Source: Stropharia rugosoannulata (Eukaryota; Basidiomycota; Agaricomycetes; Agaricales; Strophariaceae). Taken from it: a DNA stretch of 64,000 nt. Both the position numbers and the translations under genes were made by a program. Within the stretch, counting starts at the first letter, position 1; each line of letters begins with the position of its first letter. The notes beneath the pieces were generated by a model, which saw only the letters and a list, made by a program, of their open reading frames with translations, was not told the origin of the DNA and did not search any database. The DNA is taken from contig JANCIK010000007.1 of NCBI GenBank assembly GCA_028532985.1, forward strand, positions 62,001 through 126,000, read 5' to 3'. Below are positions 23,671 to 33,789 of this stretch, in pieces.

Positions 23671-25303
23671 CCAGCGTGGGCCATAGTTTACTTGGGAGGT
23701 GGTGTGGTGTACCTGTCCTATCCAAAGCATGCGCGCAGCGTTGCGGTCCAGGGTAGCGGCGGTACCTGCACAACAGGAGCACTATATTTACTGGTAACGC
23801 GCTGGCTGTATGAGGCGAGACACTCATATAGTGGGACGATACAGAGTACGATCCGGGGAGAGGCGTCGGAGGGCCAGAATACACAATAACAAGGAGCCGT
23901 TTTTGATGCCGTGTATAACACGGGTTACTGTATAGGCTGACCCGTTTCCCGGGGGCATGCGTGGACACGACGAGCGGGTGGTGTTTTTATTGCCCAAGTA
24001 CAAAGGGGCGACCCAGAGGCGCTGGGTAGCACTGAGAGAGCACTTGAGCATGGCTAGATGGGGAGGGAAGTGCATGCGCCAGGTGGGAAAACACTTGGCC
24101 AGGACTGCGACTGCGACGCGGGTGCAACTTCGGGACGGGCGGCTATAGAGCGTGTCCGCGTAGAGCCGGGAGCAGATGCAGATAAACTTGAAGCATGGCG
24201 GTCGTGCGGGTGGGGTGACTGGGCGGGGTAGAATCTTGATAGCACCCGTTCAAAACTTCAAATACATGGACATGAACGCGTTGCCACGGACGTGAGGCTG
24301 GTATATGGGTAGCGTAAGCGTGTGCGTGTGCGAAGCGTTGAGGGGATACGTCTGATGAGGGAGCGCAAACCAAGGGAGGGGAGTGATCGTGACAAGAGCG
24401 GGAGCGGACGTGGCCGAGATATGTGCACGGCATAGTGGGGGGGACCCGGACCGGACGCGCCGTAGTTTACTGTGCGGCCTGGGGCGGGTACTGTGTCGAG
24501 AGGATTTATGTTACTTCATCGTATGTACGCTGCCTATACGCGGTCTAACAGGATTCAGCAGCGAAGCGCACAACATGAGGCTAATTACTTTGTCATTACC
24601 ATTACACAGGGAACTTCCGGTGAAATGAAATGTGCGAGAGAAATACTCGGCGATTCGTTTTCAGCGCTACGAGCTGACCATGACTGATTTAATTCACTAG
24701 GCAACATTGTCAATCACACACAACTTACGGCTCTTGTTTTGTTTGAGATACGCCAAGCTCACTCATAAGATCAAGCATCCGGCGATGCCAAGGTGCATAT
24801 GTGGTTACAGCTCGAAGGGTTGCGCAAGGATGTTGCCAGTATGGAGGCGACCAGAACTCAACGAGACAAGTTAATGCATGTTTGTTTCAGTTGGATATGG
24901 TATGCATGTCGACTCGCGCTCACACTCCGCACTTAAGATGCTGCGCTGCTCGCACCAACCCTTGTTTGGTCCTCAAATAAGCGCCGTCGAAAGTGTCATG
25001 TTCAATTCAAATCGACTTGTATGACTCAAAAACAGGTAACGAAAGACCTCGAGGGATTTCCTTGAATGGCAAGGCCGAAGCTCCTTCGCCCGAAAAAACG
25101 TTATCACCAAAATATCATCAAGATCATGTCATAACTGGAGGCATCTGTTTAGTCACCAAAACACGTCGCAGCCAGCATCGCAAAGTTACTATGTAGGTTC
25201 ATTTCGCCCGACTGGACGGTAATTACTTGTGAGTGATTACGACGTTAGGCCCAATTTTCTGCGAAGCCACAACACTGAGACCGCAGTGCTCGGCCAGAAA
25301 TAG
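23671..25303. other. intergenic, no recognised gene
   Basis: About 1.6 kb without a supported gene. The part right of 24700 is less GC-rich and leads into the promoter of the His-rich secreted gene. Confidence 0.35.
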
Positions 25304-25310
25304 TATAAAA
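25304..25310 (+). promoter_or_regulatory. TATA box, His-rich secreted copy A
   Basis: TATAAAA followed by gCCTGAATATC, 130 nt before the ATG. The same arrangement (TATAAAG, then gCTCGAATATC) precedes the paralog at 28184, pointing to shared promoter ancestry. Confidence 0.6.
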
Positions 25311-25439
25311 GCCTGAATATCATACCATGGATCCTCAGCTGGTCTCACCTTCACATTACTTCCACAAAACACACAGGCTTTCGAGTCTTCCTTCAACTCC
25401 GACCTATACTTTGCAGCGCGAATCTAAACTCACAACAAT

Positions 25440-26055
25440 ATGCGATTCATCACTTCTTTTGCTGTCGTCGCTTTGTTCTGGTCGACCGCTTTGGCTCTTG
25501 TAACGGGTCCCGTCGATCCCGAGCTCAACCCGTACAGAAGCGCCGGCCCTTCTTCTGGCAGGGTGAGCATAGTCTAAAGTCGTCTACATGTATTCATGAC
25601 TAACTAAAGCAAAACAGGAGTACGACAGCCAAGCAATAGCGGCGGCAAGACAAAACCGTGGTCTACACATAGGAAGTTCTGGTGCCATCTCACTCGGCCA
25701 GAGCGAAGGAGGTGCACAAACGCGGCGGCTCTGGAGGCGCGCAGGGGTACACCCCCAGATCCTCTCCCAAGCGCACGGATCAGCTTCCCAAGCGCACCAG
25801 AACGCAGCGGCCGAGCATCAAGTCGCGCAGTGGAAGTTCCACCCGGACAGTAACGAGCACAGGCACCACGAGCAGCAATCCGACGGGCATCTGCAGATGG
25901 CGGTGCTTCATGCGAATGCGGCTAACAACATCTTCCCGCACCCCAATGCGCCTGTGCAGGTTCCTAGATTGCATAACGATATCCTTGCTTCGGGGCATAA
26001 TGCGAATATGTCGGCGCAGTCCGCTGTCAGTGTTGCCAACCACCATCATGGCTAG
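25440..26055 (+). CDS. His-rich secreted protein, copy A
   Basis: Secreted protein of 186 residues and unknown function. Two exons: 25440-25562 and 25618-26055, one phase-0 intron. The signal peptide MRFITSFAVVALFWSTALA is followed by a short acidic/Pro stretch, a basic segment TRRLWRRAGVHPQ with two dibasic sites that Kex2-type proteases could cut, and a Gln/Ala/His-rich region with many His residues (for example NEHRHHEQQ). The C-terminus ends IFPHPNAPVQVPRLHND, then NMSAQSAVSVANHHHG. There are no Cys in the mature chain. The paralog at 28184-28784 keeps the intron site, the RRLWRRAGVHP block and the C-terminal FPHPNA...VPR...MSAQSA block. Metal binding through His is possible but not shown. 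Confidence 0.8.
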
Positions 26056-28068
26056 TGGGACGGGGCGTGTGTAGGATCGTGTACTCTAGTTTATCTAGTC
26101 TTAGGTTGTACAATCAGTTGTTAAATAAAGAGCTGTTTGTGTTGGGATATCTCCCTTGCACTACAAAGAGAAGCTTAAGCCTCTCACGGATATTTACGCA
26201 GTCATAACACCTTCTTTTCCTGCTTACCACTGATCAGATGATTAACGAGTCTCAGTGCAGGATATGCGAAAGACCCCTTCATAGTCAAAGTCAAGTCATA
26301 ATAGCACGCACCTATTAGGCTATTAGTTGCGTAATTTATGGGATTATGGGGCAGAGTATCATGCTCCCCATATTGATTTCAATTGGAATCCCCTCTTATT
26401 AACCTCATTTCCGTGTTGCAACCTTTTTTGCGTCCAAATCGCTCAGAGTCAACCCTATTACGTTCCCCGACCTCACTGCACGGCCCGCAAGTCCCGGAGC
26501 CCCTGTCCCCTATCCCTCGCGTACCGCTTCGGCGTTTATTTCCCAACACCGCCGCTCCCCCTCTCGTACTTCCGTACTTGCATTACGTGTGCCCAGAAGA
26601 CTGCTTCCAAGGTAGGTAACTGTACGCTGATACGCTGTAGCTCTCTATGAGCGCGTATGCGTGCGAGGCTGTTTCACACGGCTTCTAACCAACCCAAAAC
26701 GACGCAGGACGAAGACAAAGATGAGACACAAAATAAGACAAAACTACGAGGGAGTGTATGCTGCAACGACAGCTTCGAACCACTCCTGGACGCGGGACGC
26801 AACGGGGACGCAAACTAGAACGCAAACGGATGCGCTAAGACGACGCAAAACGAGGGGAAAACTATTCCTCTTTTTTCTACTACATACATCATAAGTATTT
26901 AAATAAGTACATTAGTAATACAGCTAAATGGAACAAGAAAAGTCTAGAAAATGAAAGGAACTGTAAGAGAGTATTGTAAAAGGAAAGCCAAGATGATAAG
27001 AATGGAGGGGAGGTGGAGTGGCGTACAGTTACTCCGAATGTGCATACGAGGCGCGTTGTGGCACGTGGCTGTGCGTCGTGAGAATCGGACTTGATGCGTG
27101 CGGTTTCCGTGAGCGTAGATGGGCACGGCTCATCAACGCAGCGCGCGACCTAACATGTTGAGCTATGGGAAGGGAGTGCGGCGTCCACGGAACATAAACT
27201 TGGCCAAGAACTCAGTGGTACGTACATAGGTTACTACACATTGTTTCGATCTTCAGAAACAATCATACATGTACTGCTCGTTTGTCGATATGCTCTGCTG
27301 TGTATATCCTCACGTATTCCCAATTCCGTGTACGATTTCTCGCTTGCGCAAGTTTCTCTCTCCCGAATAAGCGTGTGGAGTAGACGCACGGGATATGATA
27401 ATCGCATCGTAACAATTCGTCGCGTTTGCTTTTGCGCATCGTATACTCTTCGACTGCCCCTATCCATACACTTCTTATCCTAGCTGTCATGAATTTTTCT
27501 CAATTGTCCTAATGTGATATACCGAGTTCGCTTTGCATTTCAAAGTAGCGTTGTGGACGTACATTTCAGCTAAGACGTCCATGCCAAGTCTATTTTGCAT
27601 GTAATCATAAGGTAAGCGTTTGACTTCGTTTGTCTATGTGTGATATATTGTTATCTATTAAAGGCAGAGGTCTTGCCGTCAGAGCTGGTCATGTTTACGA
27701 AGATAACTGTATAAACGATTCTTATGAGAACCTTGCAAGCTTCCTGCGTTTCGGAAGCAATACCCATCCGAAGATTCCAAGATGTGCATTTTAACAAAGG
27801 TGATGCAAAGTCTCGGTAGTCTGTTACACGACAACCTCCGGACAATGAAAATATGCGAAGTGGAGGGCGTCCTTACCTTATGGGGTACTACCCATCGTTT
27901 CGTTCACACAAGGTCTGCAGTGTTCATGTGGTGAGTGACTACAGCTGCACTACTGTATGTACTACATGACCGGGGATAGCACTCAGGGGATCGCATTCAT
28001 CTCCTTATATGTAGTAAATTTGAGCAGATGATGACTTCCTTCTGCTATAAACTGTCGGGCTAAAAACA
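26056..28068. other. intergenic, no recognised gene
   Basis: Two kilobases between the His-rich paralogs. A short segment at 26780-26850 repeats acgcaa-type words. No coding exon could be supported on either strand. Confidence 0.35.
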
Positions 28069-28075
28069 TATAAAG
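28069..28075 (+). promoter_or_regulatory. TATA box, His-rich secreted copy B
   Basis: TATAAAG followed by gCTCGAATATC, 115 nt before the ATG, matching the promoter of the paralog at 25440. Confidence 0.6.
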
Positions 28076-28183
28076 GCTCGAATATCGAGCCTTGGAACTT
28101 CAGCTGGTCTCAATATCGTCCTCGTATTCTACAGACACTTTTATTCCCCATCCTCCCTACTTCGCCGAGCGAATATCACAAAT

Positions 28184-28784
28184 ATGCGATTCATTCTTTC
28201 CCTCGCAGTCGTTGCCTTGTTCTGGTCGAGTACTATGGCACTCGTTTCCGGCCCTAGTGACATGGAATACAGTTCGTACAGGACCAATGGCGGTTCATCT
28301 TCTGGCATGGTAAAGCTTCTACGTAATGATTTTCAATGCTTGTCTAACAATATGGCAGGACTACGAGAGCAAAGTAGTAGCACCTCGCAGACAAAACAGT
28401 CTGCATATGGGGAGTCAAGGTCCAGCCTCACTGGCCCGAAATGACTTCGCTCCAAGCCGTCGACTCTGGCGCCGCGCAGGAGTGCATCCTGACATGATAC
28501 GTCAAGCTCATTTAGATGCAGAAGAAGCCCACTTGACAGCGGCTTCGCGTCACTCAGAGGCGCAATCGACGTATCATCCATCCCACCCACAGCACACCTA
28601 CCACGCGACCCAGTCAAATCACCACATAGACATGTCCTTGCTTCACAGTGATGCCGCAGCAGGAACTTTCCCTCATCCCAATGCGGCGTTACAAGTTCCT
28701 AGACAGCACAATGCTATCCTGGCCTCTGCGCATCAGGCAAATATGTCAGCACAGTCCGCCTCGAGTGTCATTGCTCATCAGTGA
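28184..28784 (+). CDS. His-rich secreted protein, copy B
   Basis: 183 residues; exons 28184-28309 and 28359-28784, phase-0 intron at the same place as in copy A. The signal peptide is MRFILSLAVVALFWSSTMA. The conserved core is SRRLWRRAGVHPDM; then come Glu/Ala/His-rich helical stretches, a His-rich part (HPSHPQHTYHATQSNHH) and the C-terminal TFPHPNAALQVPRQHN and NMSAQSAS blocks. The region between the signal peptide and RRLW has diverged strongly from copy A, while the basic block and C-terminus are kept, which suggests those are the functional parts. Confidence 0.8.
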
Positions 28785-29340
28785 GTGATAGAATAACATT
28801 TAGATATAAGCTTTACTCAGATGTTGTCCCTAGGCGCCACCATGGGTAATCCAGCTGTTGTGATAAATAGTTTTGTACTGTAGATAAAATAGAGTTGGAC
28901 GAGAAAGCCGGATGTGTGATAGGTCTGAATGACAGATCCTGGAATCGCATAAAAATTGAAGAACATCCGGCTTGCGCACCGCATGCAGAGAGTTATAATC
29001 AGGTGTCGGTCCTCCGAGGTGAACAATAGGTAGTAGTCCGAATCGCGATACCATGAACCTGTTGAATGAAGAGTGAGTGAAGATCGATGTGTAGAATTGC
29101 GACCCGTGGGAGGTCTGCGGGGAAGGCGCCAGAAGACAAGGAGAACGACTCGGATGCACGTTGCAAGTAGGGCGAACAGTATCATGGGCGCGTACTTGGT
29201 AGAATTGTATAGGGGTCCGGTAGAGATGTCATGCATGCATAATACATACATACTGTTCGTCTTTCTACACAGTGTAAAGACCTTTTGTATTACATCCATC
29301 TCCCGTACTGGCTTTGTTCAACCGACTTAAATATGGGTTT
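28785..29340. other. intergenic, no recognised gene
   Basis: No supported coding signal. Minus-strand open stretches with hydrophobic residues lack any recognisable family pattern. Confidence 0.35.
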
Positions 29341-29535
29341 AGGTATATGGAAATTTCTGCAACGCGCAGATATACGAGCCACACTCGACTATGCGGCATG
29401 TCCCGCCCTAAGTAAATATTGCTGTTCTCTCAATACAAGGCAACGCAGTATACTCCGTTCTGCGCAACACAGGGCAAGACCCTTCCAAGCATCCCGCCGC
29501 GCCCCATGTCTGCCAGTCCAGAGCGTCCCGTGATG
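29340..29535 (+). repeat. dispersed repeat B, copy 1
   Basis: Matches 40620-40800 in inverted orientation: in the sense direction both read gccacactcgactatgcggcatgtcccgcc-type sequence followed by ctgcgcaacacaggg. The right part is also related to 36960-37010. Confidence 0.6.
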
Positions 29536-29584
29536 AGCACCAGTCAAACCCGAGGTGTTGGGACAACATGTAGGTATGACGCAT

Positions 29585-30505
29585 CTATCGGCCAGTCACA
29601 GCCTCTCATGGCGTGCTGTGCCTGTACATCATTCACAATGCACAGCTGCTGATCTATGCCTCGAGGCCTCATTTCATAATAGCTATGTCCTTGTATGATC
29701 CTATCAAAGAGACTACGCAGCAGTTATTTTTAGACAGGATAGCGAGCTTCGACTAGTACTGTCACTGCACGTTGATTTCGGAGGCCCGCAATGGTTTACG
29801 ACACACAGGCAGCGTGTATTTCAATTCTTCGCATCTCTCAGTAATATGTAGGCTGTTGCTTCATGTTTCTCCTTAATGTCCGCGCTTAAGCACAGCATTG
29901 GTACTATATATAGAACGACCAACACGCTCATTGTATATGTGCGCCCATAACCGTCACCTGTCATACTTGGATTGCACAGCACCAGGAGGGACAAAATGTA
30001 GTCGTGTAGAGCACGGAATGTCTTTCTGCTCTTTCCCCTGGACCCGCCGTGTTGTCTCCCATCTTTCGTCGACTCTCCTCCCTCTCTGTGCTGCATCTGT
30101 CGTCGTTCATCCTCGCTCGTCGTACTGCTTCTCTCGTCGCTTCTCCTTATTCATCGCCTTTCCTCACGTCTTGCTTCTCCTCTCTCGTCGCCTCCCTCTC
30201 TCATCGCCTTCCTTCTCTCATCCCCTGTCCTCTCTCCTCTCCTCTCCCTCGGGTGGCCTCTGCCTCTCTGTCGCCTCTCACCTTTTGTCGCCCATCCATT
30301 TCTTGTGACTTAGAACTGGTTGTTTCCCTACGCGTTTGACGGAGCTTCAATCAATCATCCCGCTTGCTTCTTCCCAGCTCATTTTCTATTCAATGAATCA
30401 CTTGCTCTGCGGTAAGTACAGGACACCGACATTCTTTTATAAATATATTAAATACTTCTTAGTTAGTTTCACTATGACATCGTCATCTCGGCTATGCTAT
30501 GTCTG
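29585..30505 (+). repeat. NACHT upstream module, copy U2, with truncated NACHT start
   Basis: Direct repeat of 32925-33800. Shared blocks include gtcacagcctctca, cgcatctctcagtaata, the TATATATA region near 29910, gtcatacttggattgcacagca, and a pyrimidine-rich tract (30030-30300) ending in cttagttagtttcactatgacatcgtcatctc. The last block contains the NACHT start codon. Confidence 0.8.
30475..30500 (+). pseudogene. NACHT 5' stub
   Basis: ATG ACA TCG TCA TCT CGG CTA matches the first codons of NACHT copy B (ATG ACA TCG TCA TCT CAA CTA at 33790). Homology then stops abruptly and GC-rich repeat sequence follows. Only the promoter region and the first few codons of a third NACHT gene survive. Confidence 0.7.
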
Positions 30506-30564
30506 CGCTGGGCATGGCATTGCTTGCTATGCGGGATGTGAACAATAGGGGAATACAGTGTTCG

Positions 30565-31120
30565 TTAGGACATGGCGTGGTGCTGGAACCGGTGGGGGAG
30601 TATGGTGCGGGACCAGAAGCGGCGGGAAATGCGCGTGCGCTCCGCGGAAGGCGGCTGTGGGGCAGGGGAGCGAAAGGGGGCCCGAAAGAACAGGTGTGAG
30701 GGGGTGTAGGTAGCGCAAGCAGCTGGAGCCGTGCGTGGCGAGACAGGGGAGCCGCGAGACGCGTCACTCGGGGGAGTGAGTGGAAATGCTCTGTGTGGCG
30801 GGACTTGCCGGGGTGCAGGTCCCGGGGGTGTAGTGCGGGAGCGGGAGCGGCGGGGAAGTGCGGGTGAGCGAAGGGCGATGTGGGTGGGGAGCGGGACTTG
30901 CAGGGAGGACAGGAAAACGGTGTTTGGGACGGTGGGAACGGGTGATGAGGAGTGAAGAGGGGAATGGAGAGAAGTGAGATGGAGTGAGATGTGAGTGTGG
31001 GAACGTAGCTGCGCTGGAGAGGAATGAAGGGGAGTGGAGGGGAGTGATGGGTTGGGATTGGGAGGGGAGGGGAGGCGGAGGCGGGATGGGCTCTCCACCA
31101 CCATCGTGCGATGCATACAT
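30565..31120 (+). repeat. GC-rich dispersed repeat A, copy 1
   Basis: Inverted copy of 41720-42310. In the plus sense both contain gggggagtatggtgcgggac, aaatgcgcgtgc, ggcggctgtggggc, gagacgcgtcac, gccggggtgcagg and gtgtgggaacgtagctg in this order. An internal subrepeat about 240 bp apart is visible (gtgcgggaccagaagcggcggg against gtgcgggagcgggagcggcggg). No coding potential recognised. Confidence 0.75.
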
Positions 31121-32924
31121 TTTCGGACTTTAGCCCTGCTCAAACGCCCTTCCCGGGTAGTTCCGTGAGCACGCGATGGCACTATGCGTGCTCCCCAGGA
31201 GTCAGGATTAATCCGTTATGCATCGGTGAACACGCGGCCCGCCCCACCTATGTAAGTACACATCGCTGTTCCCTCAGTCCCACGGAACGCAATACACCCC
31301 AATCAATGCAACACGGCTCCCATCACATCCTGTGGATGCACTCCCCTCCCTCCCCATCCAATCCGCTCTTCTGGAGCCTCCCGATTCCCATATCCCCGCA
31401 TTTGGCTGCAGCGAATAACGCGTAATGCGTAACTCGGTATACCGGTTTCGGAGTAATCTTCCGTGCCACGCCTGCTCACCCACTGCTAAACTATGCCCGC
31501 TCACCTCTGCATTACGCCCTTCCAGCCTGCTCACAGGTTGCTCCCGCACCATGCCCCCACCCATCACCCGACATACATACCAGCTACCAGCTATACACGC
31601 CTGCGCCACGCTCGCACTCCCATCGTGCCGCGCTACTCCCCTTCCTCCTCCGCCGCATGATCCCCTTAGCATCACGTCAATTCTCAATACCATGCGCACT
31701 GCGGATAATATCCGTGTACTGCAGGTAATGCCCAGAGCACGTTGCACCTGCCTGTGTATGGCACGAACGTGGGTATGTCTCTCGCGAGCAGAACAGACCT
31801 GCTGTGACGAGATATAAGAGTGCCGGAACGAGACGGATCCACAGATACGGCCTACGCACTAGGGACAAGCGGACGGTGGTAAGGGTGGACGGGCATGAAT
31901 AATGGTGTCGCGCAGGTTCATGACCATAGGCTGCTACCCCGCAAATTCACGCAGATGTCCCGGAAGCATGCCCATGTGGCATAATGCCATACATATCTCC
32001 GTTCCTCTCTCATCCCACCTTCACGCACGTCGTTCTGGCACCAGCTTAAGTTACTCTGACCTGTGCGCGTGCTTTGAATCTGACATGACAAAGGCCGTCC
32101 CCTGCCCTATTCCCAATAACCGCATCTGGCTTCTGCCTTTACCCGCCCGTGCCTCACGCCCAGCACCCCCTGTCACACTGTACGGCACTGGACGGCCCAC
32201 CCGGTCCTCTGCATCGTGCAGCATACCCATACCGTATCTCCCCTCGTCTTCATCCCCAGGGTGTACCCTCCCAAATCAGCTCCCCGCGCTCTCCACCCAA
32301 TGTCACCGCCCCTTCTCCCACTGGCCAGTCCGTATCTGCCCATCTCGTTCCACGTGTTCTCTCACAGCCGTGCGGCCCATGACTCGACCTCTACCCCCCG
32401 ACCTCCAAACCGTCTGTTAATGAATAGCAACGTCCTGTTGGATGCACCCATGCATCATGACGGTCGGTGCGATCTCGTCCTCTGGACTATGTCTACACTG
32501 CGCACCATGCTGATGCATGCAGAGCCATGGTCTGGAGGATGCGGCGATACAGAGTGGGAATGTGGGGAATGCCGTGTTTAGGGGAAGTGCGGATGCGGAG
32601 TATAACGGGGGTTCAGGGCGGCATGGACGTGTATAGATCCCACCGCGCCGTGATCCAGATAGAAGGGATGCCAGGGGAAAAGAGAAGCAGCTTGGATTGA
32701 TATTATTATGTTACGTCGCAAATATGGGACACAAGGTACACAAGGCTACTAGGACGCAGAGCATCCCTTGTTCTGCACTACTAAAACTTGTGACATTGTT
32801 GCGCTGTGTAGGTTTGACACATTGATGTGCAGTGCAATCATGGGCAGGGGCATGGATGATGTCGTTCTGCCCCATCTTGATGATGACGTACCAATTCAGC
32901 TGGGTATTGTAAGTTCAATATCGG
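31121..32924. repeat. GC-rich repeat-like zone, left cluster
   Basis: C-rich sequence with fragments shared with 37000-37200 and 40430-40600, notably cccgcaccatgcccc (about 31545) and gcgcactgcggataat (about 31695). Apparent long open stretches in several frames reflect composition and show no protein family. Confidence 0.5.
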
Positions 32925-33789
32925 CTAGTCACAGCCTCTCACGGTGTGCTGTGCCTGTATATCATTCCAAATACACGCCCGCTGATCTACGCCTGAAGGC
33001 CTCATGCCACAATGGCTATGCACTTCTATGATCCTAACACAGCGAGTACAGCCTAATTATTTTTAGATATATGATCTACGGCCACTATTCGCTGATTGTG
33101 GGGGCCCACAATGGTCTACAACACACAGGCAATACGTACTTCAATTCCTCGCATCTCTCAGTAATACAGAGGCTGTTGCTTTGTGTTTCGCCTTAGCATC
33201 CGCGGTTAAACATAACATTGGTACTATATATAAAACGATCAACACGCTCATTGTATATGCGCGCCCATCACTGTCACTTGTCATACTTGGATTGCACAGC
33301 ATCAAGAGGGACAAAATGTAATCATAAAGAGCACAGAACGTCTTTCTGCTCTTCCCCCTGCACCCGCCGTGTCGTCTCCTATCTGTTGTCGACTGTCCTC
33401 CCTCTCTGTGCCATATCGTCGTCTTTCTTCTCATCTTGTACTGCTTCTCTCATTGCTTCTCCTCATTTGTCGCTTTTGCTCACTTCTTGCTTCTCCTCAC
33501 CCGTCGCCTCCCTCTCTTGTCGCCTCTCCTCTCTCCTCTCCTGTCCTATCTCATCTCCTCTTCCTCGCGTGGCCTCTGCCTTTCTGTCGCCTCGCACCTT
33601 TCATCGCCCTCCCAGTACTTGTGACCTAGAACTGCTTGCTGCCCGACACATTTGACGGAGCTTCAAACAATCATCCTGCTTAGTCATTCACACCTTATTT
33701 CCTATTGAAGGGATCACCTGCTCGGCGGTAAGTATAAGACACCGACATTCTTTTAGAAATATATTAAATACTTCTTAGTTAGCCTCACT
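32925..33789 (+). repeat. NACHT upstream module, copy U3
   Basis: Direct repeat of 29585-30475, lying immediately upstream of the intact NACHT copy B. It carries a TATATATAAA box near 33225, ttgtcatacttggattgcacagc near 33280-33305, and a pyrimidine-rich tract at 33370-33620. It presumably contains the NACHT promoter. Confidence 0.8.

Noticed and set aside
30049..30339. Ser/Leu-rich open frame upstream of the NACHT stub
   Set aside because: Composition effect of the pyrimidine tract; the equivalent at 33369-33629 has a different frame and sequence.
30565..31182. 205-residue minus-strand open frame rich in Pro/Ser/His
   Set aside because: Lies inside the GC-rich dispersed repeat; its inverted partner at 41.7-42.3 kb does not keep the same frame.
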